Origin: Bacilli bacterium
Lineage (GTDB): Bacteria; Bacillota_I; Bacilli_A; RFN20; CAG-826
Direction of reading: 5' to 3'
Length of the DNA: 11,934 bases
NCBI GenBank assembly: GCA_017551465.1
Contig: JAFZLN010000051.1
Location: 1-11,934 of the forward strand
Below, in pieces: positions 5,969-11,934 of this stretch. Each line of letters opens with the position of its first letter. Within the stretch, counting starts at the first letter, position 1. A program made the position numbers and the translations under genes. Under the pieces are notes generated by a model. That model had not been told where the DNA came from. It made no database searches and worked only from the letters and a program-made list of their open reading frames with translations.

Positions 5969-7042
5969 ATGTCAAATGTCAGAGTTGCAATTAACGGATT
6001 CGGTCGTATTGGCCGTTTAGCGTTCAGACAAATGTTTGGTGCAGAAGGTTACGAAATCGTTGCTATTAACGACTTAACTTCCCCAAAGATGTTGGCTAAC
6101 TTATTAAAATATGATACCGCTCAAGGCGGTTACGCTGGCCGTATCGGTGAAAACTTACACACCGTTACCAGCAAAGAACCAGAATATGCTGAAGATGGCA
6201 AAACCATCGTCAAAGAAGGTTCCATTACAGTCGACGGCAAAGAAATTACCATCTATGCTCGTCCAAAAGCCCAAGACTTACCATGGGGTGAATTAAAAGT
6301 TGATGTCGTGCTCGAATGCACAGGCTTCTACTGCTCCAAAGAAAAAGCCATGGCTCACGTTGAAGCCGGTGCTCGTAAAGTCGTTATCTCCGCTCCAGCT
6401 GGTAAAGACTTACCAACCATCGTCTTCGGTGTTAACGAAAAGACACTTACAAAAGAAGACAACGTTATCTCCGCTGCTTCTTGTACAACAAACTGCTTAG
6501 CCCCAATGGCCAAAGCCTTAAACGATTATGCTCCAATCCAATCTGGTATCATGAGCACAATCCACGCCTACACTGGTGACCAAATGATTCTCGATGGTCC
6601 ACACAGAAAAGGCGACTTAAGAAGAGCTCGTGCTGGTGCGGCTAACATCGTTCCAAACAGCACAGGTGCTGCCAAAGCTATCGGCTTAGTTATCCCAGAA
6701 CTCAATGGCAAACTCATCGGTTCTGCCCAACGTGTTCCAGTTGCTACCGGTTCCACAACAATCTTAACAGCCGTTGTTAAAGGTGAAAACGTTACCGCTG
6801 AAGCCATCAACGCTGCTATGAAAGCTGCTGCTAACCAATCCTTCGGTTACAACGAAGATCAAATCGTTTCCTCCGATGTTATCGGTATGAGATTCGGTTC
6901 CTTATTCGATGCCACACAAACAATGGTTATTGATTTAGGCAATGGTTTATATGAAGTTCAAGTCGTCTCTTGGTATGACAACGAAAACTCCTATACATCT
7001 CAAATGGTCCGCACCATTAAATACTTTGCGGAAAAGTGCTAA
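5969..7042 (+). CDS. gap: Glyceraldehyde-3-phosphate dehydrogenase, phosphorylating, NAD type
   Basis: GAPDH oxidises glyceraldehyde 3-phosphate to 1,3-bisphosphoglycerate with NAD and phosphate in cytoplasmic glycolysis. The N-terminal Rossmann motif INGFGRIGRLAFR is followed by Asp35 in INDLTS, the residue that favours NAD over NADP. The catalytic Cys172 lies in SAASCTTNCLAP, and the base His199 in STIHAYTGDQ. The substrate loop GPHRKGDLRRARAGAANIVPNSTGAAKA and the terminal WYDNENSY are intact. At 357 residues it is some 20 longer than usual; most of the extra is an insert near residues 67-80 before the strand ITVDGKEI. The leucine-threonine pair after Asp35 and the overall sequence suggest a glycolytic rather than gluconeogenic enzyme. 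It is the first gene of the operon. Confidence 0.97.
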   Translation: MSNVRVAINGFGRIGRLAFRQMFGAEGYEIVAINDLTSPKMLANLLKYDTAQGGYAGRIGENLHTVTSKEPEYAEDGKTIVKEGSITVDGKEITIYARPKAQDLPWGELKVDVVLECTGFYCSKEKAMAHVEAGARKVVISAPAGKDLPTIVFGVNEKTLTKEDNVISAASCTTNCLAPMAKALNDYAPIQSGIMSTIHAYTGDQMILDGPHRKGDLRRARAGAANIVPNSTGAAKAIGLVIPELNGKLIGSAQRVPVATGSTTILTAVVKGENVTAEAINAAMKAAANQSFGYNEDQIVSSDVIGMRFGSLFDATQTMVIDLGNGLYEVQVVSWYDNENSYTSQMVRTIKYFAEKC

Positions 7043-7059
7043 TTAATTTAGTTTAATTA

Positions 7060-7100
7060 ACCCATAGAAATATACGGCGCTCATTTACTATGGGTGCCGT
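7060..7100 (+). other. Structured RNA element in the gap-pgk spacer
   Basis: ACCCATAG (7060-7067) is perfectly complementary to CTATGGGT (7088-7095). A second pairing crosses it: ACGGC (7074-7078), in the loop of the first, pairs with GCCGT (7096-7100) just after it, and can extend through wobbles into 7093-7095. The two helices could form an H-type pseudoknot or compete. No T-run follows, so it is not a simple terminator; a processing, stability or translation-control element is possible. The pgk ribosome site begins 11 bases downstream. Confidence 0.6.
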
Positions 7101-7127
7101 TATTTATGAAGAAAGGAAATCTTAACT

Positions 7128-8357
7128 ATGTTAACAGTTAAAGAAATGACCAACTTAGAAGGCAAAAGAGTCATCGTTCGTGTTGACTTCAACGTCCCTT
7201 TAAAAGATGGTGCAATCCGTGATGATAACCGTATCGTCGCCGCCTTACCAACCATTAAAGAATTACTCGCTAAAGGTGCTAGAGTTGTCTTAATGTCACA
7301 CTTAGGCAAAGTCAAACACAAATTAGCCCAAGAAGATCCAGAAAAATTCGCCAAACAAATTAAAGATGGTAACTTAGCCCCAGTGGCAGTCCGTTTAGGT
7401 GAATTATTAAATCAACCAGTCGTCTTCGTTAAAGAAACACGTGGTGAAGAATTAACCAACGCTGTCAACGCTTTAAAGAATGGCGAAGTCTTATTAATGC
7501 AAAATACCCGTTATGAAAAGGGTGAAGAAAAGAACGATCCAGGATTAGCCAAGATTTGGGCCGCCTTAGGTGATGCCTTCGTCATGGATGCATTCGGTTC
7601 CGCTCACCGTGCTCACGCTTCTACATACGGTATTCCAGAAATCTTAAAAGCCGAAGGTAAACCAGTTGCTGTTGGTTACCTCGTTGAAAAAGAAGTTGCT
7701 AACTTAACAAGATGTGTCGACGTCATAGATGAAGACCGTCCATATGTTGCCATTTTAGGTGGCTTAAAAGTTTCCGATAAAATCAAAGTTATCGAATCCT
7801 TATTAAAGAAATGTGACAAGATCTTAATTGGTGGCGCGATGGCGTTCACATTCTTAAGAGCTTTAGGTCACGCTACTGGTAATTCCCCAGTGGAAGAAGA
7901 CCAATTAGAATACGCTAAGAACTGCTATGTTAAAGCGAATGGCAAAATCGTCTTACCAGTTGACTCTGTCATCGGTGATGCTTTCGACCCAGCTGAAAGA
8001 ACAACAGTTGAAACCGTTGAAAAAGGTGAAATTCCAGATGGCTTCCAAGGCTTAGATATCGGTCCAAAGACCAGAGAACTCTTTGCCGCTGAAATCGCTA
8101 AAGCCAAAATGATCTTCTGGAACGGCCCAAGCGGTGTCTTCGAACAAGAAGAATTCCAAAAAGGTACATTAGCCGTTTGTGAAGCTATTGCTAAAAACGA
8201 CAAAGCCTTCACAGTTTGTGGTGGTGGTGATAGTGCCGCTGCTGTCAAGCAATTCGGTTATAAAGACAAATTCTCTCACGTTTCCACAGGTGGCGGTGCT
8301 TCCTTAGAAATGATTGAAAACGATGGCCACTTACCAGGCATCGACGTGGTTAGATAA
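7128..8357 (+). CDS. pgk: Phosphoglycerate kinase
   Basis: Pgk transfers the acyl phosphate of 1,3-bisphosphoglycerate to ADP, the first ATP-yielding step after GAPDH. The 409-residue length is normal. The N-domain substrate-binding motifs are RVDFNVPLKDG (18-28), SHLG (57-60), NTRYEKGE (126-133) and GSAHRAHAS (157-165). The C-domain nucleotide-binding motifs are GGLKVSDK, FWNGPSGVFE, GGGDSAAAV (365-373) and the C-terminal HVSTGGGASLE. After SHLG there is a lysine-rich stretch (61-82) slightly longer than the usual PKG loop. AAAGGA (7112-7117) lies 10 bases before the ATG. Two bases separate its stop from tpiA. Identity is beyond reasonable doubt. Confidence 0.98.
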   Translation: MLTVKEMTNLEGKRVIVRVDFNVPLKDGAIRDDNRIVAALPTIKELLAKGARVVLMSHLGKVKHKLAQEDPEKFAKQIKDGNLAPVAVRLGELLNQPVVFVKETRGEELTNAVNALKNGEVLLMQNTRYEKGEEKNDPGLAKIWAALGDAFVMDAFGSAHRAHASTYGIPEILKAEGKPVAVGYLVEKEVANLTRCVDVIDEDRPYVAILGGLKVSDKIKVIESLLKKCDKILIGGAMAFTFLRALGHATGNSPVEEDQLEYAKNCYVKANGKIVLPVDSVIGDAFDPAERTTVETVEKGEIPDGFQGLDIGPKTRELFAAEIAKAKMIFWNGPSGVFEQEEFQKGTLAVCEAIAKNDKAFTVCGGGDSAAAVKQFGYKDKFSHVSTGGGASLEMIENDGHLPGIDVVR

Positions 8358-8359
8358 TT

Positions 8360-9115
8360 ATGAGAAGAAAATTATTATTAGGTAACTGGAAGATGAACAA
8401 ACTCGCTAGTGAAGCTAAAGAGTTTGCCGTTGCTTCCCGTGACTTAGCTAAAAAAGCTGAAGCTAACAACATCGACTTAGGTGTTGCCCCAACATACTTA
8501 TCACTCGCTACAGTGAAAGAAAACGCCGCTAAGACAATGATCGTGGCCGCCCAAAACGTCCACTTCAATGATCACGGTGCTTTCACTGGTGAAGTCTCCA
8601 TTCCTATGCTCAAAGAATTCGGCATTGACTGGGTTTTAATTGGCCATAGTGAAAGAAGAACCTACGACAATGAAACAAACGAAAAGTGCAATGCTAAGAT
8701 CAAAGTCTTAATCGCTAACAACATGGTCCCAGTTTACTGTGTTGGTGAAACTTTAGAACAATTCGAAGCTAACCAAACAAAAGCCGTTGTTGGTGAACAA
8801 GTCCGCGTTGGTTTAAAAGACTTAACCGCTGAAGATGTTAAGAACTTAGTCGTTGCTTATGAACCAGTTTGGTCCATTGGTACCGGTAAAAACGCTTCTA
8901 CAGAAATCGCTGAAGACGTTTGCAAATTCATCCGTGATGTTTTAAGAGAAATGTTCGGTGATGTGGCAGATGAAATCAGAGTCTTATATGGTGGTTCCGT
9001 TAAACCAGAAAACATCAAAGCCTACTTATCTTGCCCAGATGTCGATGGTGGTTTAGTCGGTGGTGCTTCCTTAAAGATTGATTCATACGAAGCCTTATTA
9101 AACAACATTCTCTAA
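8360..9115 (+). CDS. tpiA: Triosephosphate isomerase
   Basis: TpiA interconverts dihydroxyacetone phosphate and glyceraldehyde 3-phosphate, feeding the GAPDH step encoded earlier in the same operon. The 251 residues form one TIM barrel of standard size. Catalytic residues are all present: Lys11 in GNWKMN, His96 in GHSERR and Glu168 in AYEPVW. The phosphate-binding YGGSVKPEN and the DGGLVGGASLK ending are intact. The mobile loop reads PVWSIGTGK where most family members have PVWAIGTGK, so Ser172 replaces Ala at the loop tip. The ATG follows the pgk stop by two bases, with only a weak GTGGT-type purine stretch upstream, so translation probably depends on coupling to pgk. Confidence 0.98.
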   Translation: MRRKLLLGNWKMNKLASEAKEFAVASRDLAKKAEANNIDLGVAPTYLSLATVKENAAKTMIVAAQNVHFNDHGAFTGEVSIPMLKEFGIDWVLIGHSERRTYDNETNEKCNAKIKVLIANNMVPVYCVGETLEQFEANQTKAVVGEQVRVGLKDLTAEDVKNLVVAYEPVWSIGTGKNASTEIAEDVCKFIRDVLREMFGDVADEIRVLYGGSVKPENIKAYLSCPDVDGGLVGGASLKIDSYEALLNNIL

Positions 9116-9122
9116 ACTTAAT

Positions 9123-9902
9123 ATGTCAACTTTCAAACAAAGCGATACACAAGTCGTCTACGATTTTTCCGATAAACAAACCAAAGGCGCTTTCTTAACC
9201 AAAGTCTTTGGGATGATGTTTATCTGCTTACTCATCACTACAGTGGTGGCAGCAGGTCTTGGCTATGGGACACAATATTTTTTGAACCAAGCCATTAACG
9301 CTGGTAACGAAGAACTTGCGACAAAGATAGTCTATGGTTTAGTGGGCACATTAATTGTCTCCGTTATTGCCTTATTAATTATGTCGTTTGTCTTACCAAT
9401 TACCTTCATGCGAGGAAGGCACAACATCTTTGTCCCTTTAATGATCTACGTGGTTTTAATGGGCATCATGTTATCAACATTCACTTTCCTCTTTGATTGG
9501 GTAATTCTTGTTGAATCGTTTGGTATTACTTCTTTAATATTTGGTGTGATGGCCTTTTTAGGCTATATCAGCAAAGGAAGACTTACTGGAATAGGCTTTA
9601 TCTTACTTGGCCTAATTATCGGCGCTCTTGGGCTCTCTTTAGTTAACTGGTTGATGATTATGTTTGGTGGCGTTAGCCCAGCTAATGTTCAAATCTCTTG
9701 GATTGTTTCCTTATTAATCTTCGCCTTCTTAATGCTTGTGACCTTATATGATGTCTATCGCATTAAAAAAATCGCGGAAAATGGAAACCGCCAAGACAAT
9801 AACCTTACTTACTACTGTGCCTATATCTTATATAGTGACTTCATCGCGATACTCATTAGAGTAATCTACTATGTCGCTTTGATTACAGGCCGTAGAAGAT
9901 AA
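9123..9902 (+). CDS. Bax inhibitor-1 (BI-1/YetJ/YccA) family membrane protein
   Basis: BI-1 family proteins are membrane proteins; bacterial YetJ is a pH-sensitive calcium leak channel. This 259-residue protein has a short polar N-terminus and about seven hydrophobic segments (roughly 24-47, 70-92, 100-117, 121-142, 147-168, 185-206, 229-250). The two acidic residues that form the proton-sensing pair in YetJ appear to be kept: Asp210 in LYDVYRIKKI (family YDTQxIK) and Asp239 in LYSDFIAIL (family LYLDFINLF). The start lies seven bases after the tpiA stop with no visible Shine-Dalgarno site, implying coupling. It is the last gene before a terminator. In this place many glycolytic operons carry gpmI and eno, which are absent here. 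The physiological role in this operon is unknown. Confidence 0.9.
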   Translation: MSTFKQSDTQVVYDFSDKQTKGAFLTKVFGMMFICLLITTVVAAGLGYGTQYFLNQAINAGNEELATKIVYGLVGTLIVSVIALLIMSFVLPITFMRGRHNIFVPLMIYVVLMGIMLSTFTFLFDWVILVESFGITSLIFGVMAFLGYISKGRLTGIGFILLGLIIGALGLSLVNWLMIMFGGVSPANVQISWIVSLLIFAFLMLVTLYDVYRIKKIAENGNRQDNNLTYYCAYILYSDFIAILIRVIYYVALITGRRR

Positions 9903-9917
9903 ACATTATTAAAACTT

Positions 9918-9948
9918 AAAAAGGGGGATGAATTTCATCTCTCTTTTT
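9918..9948 (+). terminator. Intrinsic terminator after the glycolytic operon
   Basis: AAAAAGGGGGATG (9918-9930) pairs with CATCTCTCTTTTT (9936-9948) over 13 positions with two G-U pairs and a 5-base loop. The A-run and T-run on the two sides could let it act in both directions, but no reverse gene follows. Confidence 0.85.
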
Positions 9949-9963
9949 ATTTCTCTTTTAGTG

Positions 9964-9969
9964 TATAAT
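9964..9969 (+). promoter_or_regulatory. -10 box of the lipoprotein phosphatase promoter
   Basis: TATAAT (9964-9969) is a consensus -10. At 16-18 bases upstream the sequence is only a T/C-rich tract (9940-9947) belonging to the terminator stem, so the -35 is poor. Transcription would begin near 9976, giving about 46 untranslated bases; GAAAGGA (10007-10013) is the ribosome site, 8 bases before ATG 10022. Confidence 0.6.
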
Positions 9970-10021
9970 TTAAGGCGAACAATAATTCATAATTACTAAA
10001 CAAATTGAAAGGATATTTATC

Positions 10022-11500
10022 ATGAAAAAACATCTTCTTTTTGTTTCAATGATTGCCGCTTTAACAATTACTGGCTGTAACATTAATCATGCAGATAATG
10101 ATTCAACAAGTAAAGATCCAGCGACCACAAGTGAAACAAGCCAAAATAGTGATGGTAGTGAACAATCTTCTAGTGAAGGTCCTAAAGAGGAAGTGAAGAA
10201 TAATAATTTCACACTTCTAAATCCAACAAATCTATCTTCAATGTCTTCTAACTGTAAGAAGTACGTTGATGATATGAGAGCACAACAAAAGAAACTTCTC
10301 ACTGAGAAAGGTGCTGATGCTGATTACTACATCAATGATTTGTATGGCAACAATGGCGTTGATATCACCAAAGGCGTTTTACCAAGTACACGCGATTATC
10401 AAGATAATACGGGTGGTTATCGTGATGGCACAACGCAAAACGACTACTTAGATCCAGTAGGCGCAGATTACACAAAAGGTGAAAAGAGTGACGAATCTAA
10501 AGGTATTGAAATCGAATTTCAACCTGCTGAAAGCTTAAAAGGTAAGGAATACACAATTACCTATGGTAAAAAAGCGGATTTAAGTGACGCTAAAGAACTC
10601 AAAACAAACAATACGAAAGCTTATTTAAAGAACTTATTAGTCAATCAAACATACTATTACAAAGTAACCGCTGACGGAAAAGACTCAGAAGTTACATCCT
10701 TTACCACAGGTGATTACCCACGTTGGATTGACGCTAGACCAATGTTTAATGTCCGTGATATGGGCGGTTATATGACTTCCTTCGGTCAAAGAATTAAACA
10801 AGGCTTAGTCTATCGTGGTGGCGAAATTAACAAGAAGACTGGTTGGTATGGTTCACAAACCTATACTGATGATCTTGGCAATACAAACACTAAAGATGGA
10901 CATATCGTTTCTGAAACAGATGCTTCTAAAAAAGCCTTCAGAGAAGATATGGGCATGGTCAATGGTTTAGAAATCGACTTAAGAAGCAGTGGTGAAACCA
11001 ATGGTTATCCAACCACAAAGAATTATTGTGACTTCGCAGAGAACAATGACATCTCTTATAAACTAATTAGTATCAGCAGTTACTATAAAGGTATGCAACA
11101 AAACACTTCTCAAATCAAACAGATGTTTGAAGCCTTCGCTCAAGCTGATCGACACCCAGTTTATTATCACTGTTATGGTGGTGCTGACCGTACTGGTGTT
11201 GTCGGATTCATGCTTGGTGCGGTTCTCGGTATGTCTTATACAGATTTAGTTATCGACTTCGAATTAACAAGTTATAGTAGCAATCCTTCTAGAAACTATC
11301 GTGGTCATTTACGTAATGGTCCATGGAATGACTGGCCAGGTTTAGTTGATTACCTCACAAGAACCTCAAATAATGGTTTAGGCTGGGGCACAACAAAAAC
11401 AATTAAACAAGGAATGGAAGAATACTTAATTAGTAAATGCGGTGTTTCACAACAAACAATCAATAAAATTCGTGAAATTATGCTCGAACCTGCAAAATAA
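10022..11500 (+). CDS. Secreted lipoprotein with FN3-like region and tyrosine-phosphatase domain
   Basis: The 492-residue product has a lipoprotein signal: positively charged MKKH, a hydrophobic stretch, and lipobox ITGC with Cys19, so it should be lipidated by Lgt and held outside the membrane. Residues 20-60 are a Ser/Thr/Asp/Glu-rich linker. Residues ~161-230 look like a fibronectin-III or phosphatase-N-terminal beta sandwich (YTITYG, TYYYKVTADG, TSFTTGDYP). From ~232 on it is a bacterial DSP-type tyrosine phosphatase (Y_phosphatase3-like): NVRDMGGY (243-250), GLVYRGGEI, IDLRSSGE and the P-loop HCYGGADRTG with nucleophile Cys384 and Arg390. The usual Lys before the P-loop Asp is Ala388. 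It has its own promoter and terminator, so it is a single-gene unit. Substrate, whether phosphoprotein or phospholipid, cannot be told from sequence. Confidence 0.9.
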   Translation: MKKHLLFVSMIAALTITGCNINHADNDSTSKDPATTSETSQNSDGSEQSSSEGPKEEVKNNNFTLLNPTNLSSMSSNCKKYVDDMRAQQKKLLTEKGADADYYINDLYGNNGVDITKGVLPSTRDYQDNTGGYRDGTTQNDYLDPVGADYTKGEKSDESKGIEIEFQPAESLKGKEYTITYGKKADLSDAKELKTNNTKAYLKNLLVNQTYYYKVTADGKDSEVTSFTTGDYPRWIDARPMFNVRDMGGYMTSFGQRIKQGLVYRGGEINKKTGWYGSQTYTDDLGNTNTKDGHIVSETDASKKAFREDMGMVNGLEIDLRSSGETNGYPTTKNYCDFAENNDISYKLISISSYYKGMQQNTSQIKQMFEAFAQADRHPVYYHCYGGADRTGVVGFMLGAVLGMSYTDLVIDFELTSYSSNPSRNYRGHLRNGPWNDWPGLVDYLTRTSNNGLGWGTTKTIKQGMEEYLISKCGVSQQTINKIREIMLEPAK

Positions 11501-11525
11501 AATAATTATTTAAAGGAAAAATAAA

Positions 11526-11559
11526 AAAGAGATCGGAATTATCTGGTCTCTTTCTTTTT
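11526..11559 (+). terminator. Intrinsic terminator after the lipoprotein gene
   Basis: AAAGAGATCGGA (11526-11537) pairs with TCTGGTCTCTTT (11542-11553) over 12 positions with two G-U pairs and the 4-base loop ATTA; after one C a T-run follows (11555-11559). It isolates the upstream gene from the rRNA control region. Confidence 0.87.
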
Positions 11560-11569
11560 ATATATATTA

Positions 11570-11583
11570 GCGCACGCGCGCAC
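11570..11583. other. GC-rich alternating purine-pyrimidine tract
   Basis: Fourteen bases alternate strictly (GCGCACGCGCGCAC) within very AT-rich surroundings and directly follow an alternating TA tract (11559-11567). It lies between the terminator and the first rRNA promoter. Such tracts can adopt Z-form DNA under negative supercoiling; whether it does here is speculation. Confidence 0.5.
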
Positions 11584-11633
11584 TTTATGTAGGCACATAT
11601 ATACGTATTTTTGAAAAAAATATAAAAAAGTTC

Positions 11634-11661
11634 TTGCACACTATATTTACATGCGTATAAT
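11634..11661 (+). promoter_or_regulatory. rRNA operon promoter P1
   Basis: TTGCAC (11634-11639) is 16 bases from consensus TATAAT (11656-11661). A-tracts at 11614-11620 and 11624-11629 lie just upstream in UP-element position. Transcription would start near 11668, only a few bases before a hairpin, CGCTC (11672-11676) with GAGCG (11686-11690). Confidence 0.78.
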
Positions 11662-11701
11662 AGTAAAAGCGCGCTCCAAAAGGGAGAGCGAAAAATCACT
11701 G

Positions 11702-11730
11702 AAAAAAATGGTGAAAAAAAATTAAAAAAA
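11702..11730 (+). promoter_or_regulatory. Phased A-tracts upstream of rrn P2 (UP-like element)
   Basis: Runs of 7, 8 and 7 adenines (11702-11708, 11714-11721, 11724-11730) begin 12 and 10 bases apart, close to one helical turn, and end four bases before the P2 -35 box. Such phasing bends DNA and A-rich sequence here commonly binds the RNA polymerase alpha subunit in rRNA promoters. Confidence 0.6.
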
Positions 11731-11734
11731 GCCA

Positions 11735-11764
11735 TTGACATTAAATAATGTTCGGTGATATTAT
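11735..11764 (+). promoter_or_regulatory. rRNA operon promoter P2
   Basis: A perfect TTGACA (11735-11740) is 18 bases from TATTAT (11759-11764). The transcript would begin near 11771, exactly at the base of a structured leader. This is the stronger -35 of the tandem pair; P1 has the stronger -10. Confidence 0.78.
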
Positions 11765-11770
11765 ATCAAA

Positions 11771-11818
11771 GCACGTGTCGGGGAGACCCAATGAGATTAT
11801 TACGAAGTAATAACGTGC
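11771..11818 (+). other. Folded 5' part of the rRNA leader
   Basis: GCACGT (11771-11776) pairs with ACGTGC (11813-11818) and encloses two hairpins: GGG-GAGA-CCC (11780-11789), with a GNRA-type tetraloop, and TTATTAC-GAA-GTAATAA (11797-11813, the last base shared with the outer helix). Together they make a three-helix junction at the 5' end of the P2 transcript. Pairings are read directly; function is inferred. Confidence 0.6.
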
Positions 11819-11821
11819 AAC

Positions 11822-11841
11822 TGATCTTTGAAAACTAAACA
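11822..11841 (+). promoter_or_regulatory. boxA-type antitermination sequence of the rRNA leader
   Basis: TGATCTTTGAAAACTAAACA is the typical Bacillota sequence found upstream of 16S genes and includes a boxA-like core (TGATCTTTGA against consensus TGCTCTTTA), the binding site for NusB/S10. It lies about 80 bases before 16S. A small hairpin follows, GATGT (11842-11846) with ACATC (11851-11855), then an A/T-rich stem TTTGTTT/AAACAAA (11866-11882). Confidence 0.75.
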
Positions 11842-11918
11842 GATGTACAAACATCACAACGTCAATTTGTTTAAAAAACAAAAATACAAAACCAGATAAT
11901 TATTTTGAACTAGAATAA

Positions 11919-11934
11919 AACTTTGAGAGTTTGA
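11919..11934 (+). rRNA. rrs: 16S ribosomal RNA, first 16 bases (continues beyond window)
   Basis: The final bases contain AGAGTTTGA, the universal start of bacterial 16S rRNA, preceded by a boxA leader and tandem promoters. The terminal GAGTTTGA aligns with E. coli positions 9-16, which places mature base 1 near 11919; the exact end may differ by a few bases. Confidence 0.9.

Larger units (their letters stand above)
11560..11918 (+). other. Non-coding rRNA operon control region and pre-16S leader
   Basis: This ~360-base stretch holds no gene. It contains, in order, the alternating GC tract, promoter P1, a P1-leader hairpin, phased A-tracts, promoter P2, a folded leader, boxA and two small hairpins. 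The last ~35 bases before 16S show no clear stem on their own; they may pair with sequence after 16S to form the RNase III site, which lies outside the window. Confidence 0.8.

Noticed and set aside
7041..7059. A/T inverted repeat AATTAA/TTAATT after gap
   Set aside because: Too short and A/T-only to be meaningful beyond base composition; no T-run, so not a terminator.
11478..11741. An 87-residue reverse frame across the rRNA control region
   Set aside because: It crosses a terminator, both promoter regions and poly-A tracts; its composition reflects those elements and no ribosome site is present.
1..11934. Mycoplasma-type genetic code (TGA as Trp)
   Set aside because: Tryptophans in conserved places are TGG and TGA ends the HAD gene exactly at the trxB start.

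Overview
This window reads as chromosomal core DNA from a low-GC member of the Bacillota, probably an uncultured gut lineage near the Mollicutes/RF39 or Erysipelotrichia. The support is the AT-rich sequence, strong AGGAGG-type ribosome sites, the uvrA/lgt/HAD/trxB/whiA neighbourhood typical of Bacillota, and a Bacillota-style boxA before 16S rRNA. Every tryptophan I read is TGG and one gene ends in TGA, so the standard bacterial code fits better than the Mycoplasma code. The lineage call is inference.

Positions 1-3952 hold a tight forward run: the 3' part of uvrA (excision repair), an unusually long lgt (lipoprotein lipidation), a HAD-family hydrolase and a thioredoxin reductase. Junctions are a few bases or overlaps. 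hprK, which often sits beside lgt in Bacillota, is not between uvrA and lgt. A reverse-strand gene for an XRE-type regulator (3953-4573) abuts the trxB stop codon with no base between. It diverges from whiA across 105 bp that contain two facing promoters and a perfect 8+8 palindrome. whiA overlaps a 72-residue XRE protein and the pair ends in an intrinsic terminator. The yvcI/yvcJ/yvcK genes that commonly precede whiA are absent here.

Positions 5904-9948 form a glycolytic operon, gap-pgk-tpiA, followed by a Bax-inhibitor-1-family membrane protein and a terminator. The gap-pgk spacer can form two competing or pseudoknotted helices. Positions 10022-11500 encode a secreted lipoprotein with a fibronectin-like region and a tyrosine-phosphatase domain; its lipobox cysteine is a substrate of the kind Lgt, encoded upstream, modifies.

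The last 430 bases are the control region of an rRNA operon: a terminator, a short alternating purine/pyrimidine tract, two tandem promoters separated by phased A-tracts, a structured leader, boxA, and the first 16 bases of 16S rRNA.

I see no clearly new multi-gene system, mobile element or CRISPR array. The best leads are the XRE/palindrome/whiA divergent region, possible leaderless whiA translation, a missing acid residue beside the TrxB active site, the gap-pgk RNA structure, near-identical gap and rrn P1 promoter cores, and the structured 5' ends of the rRNA leader.
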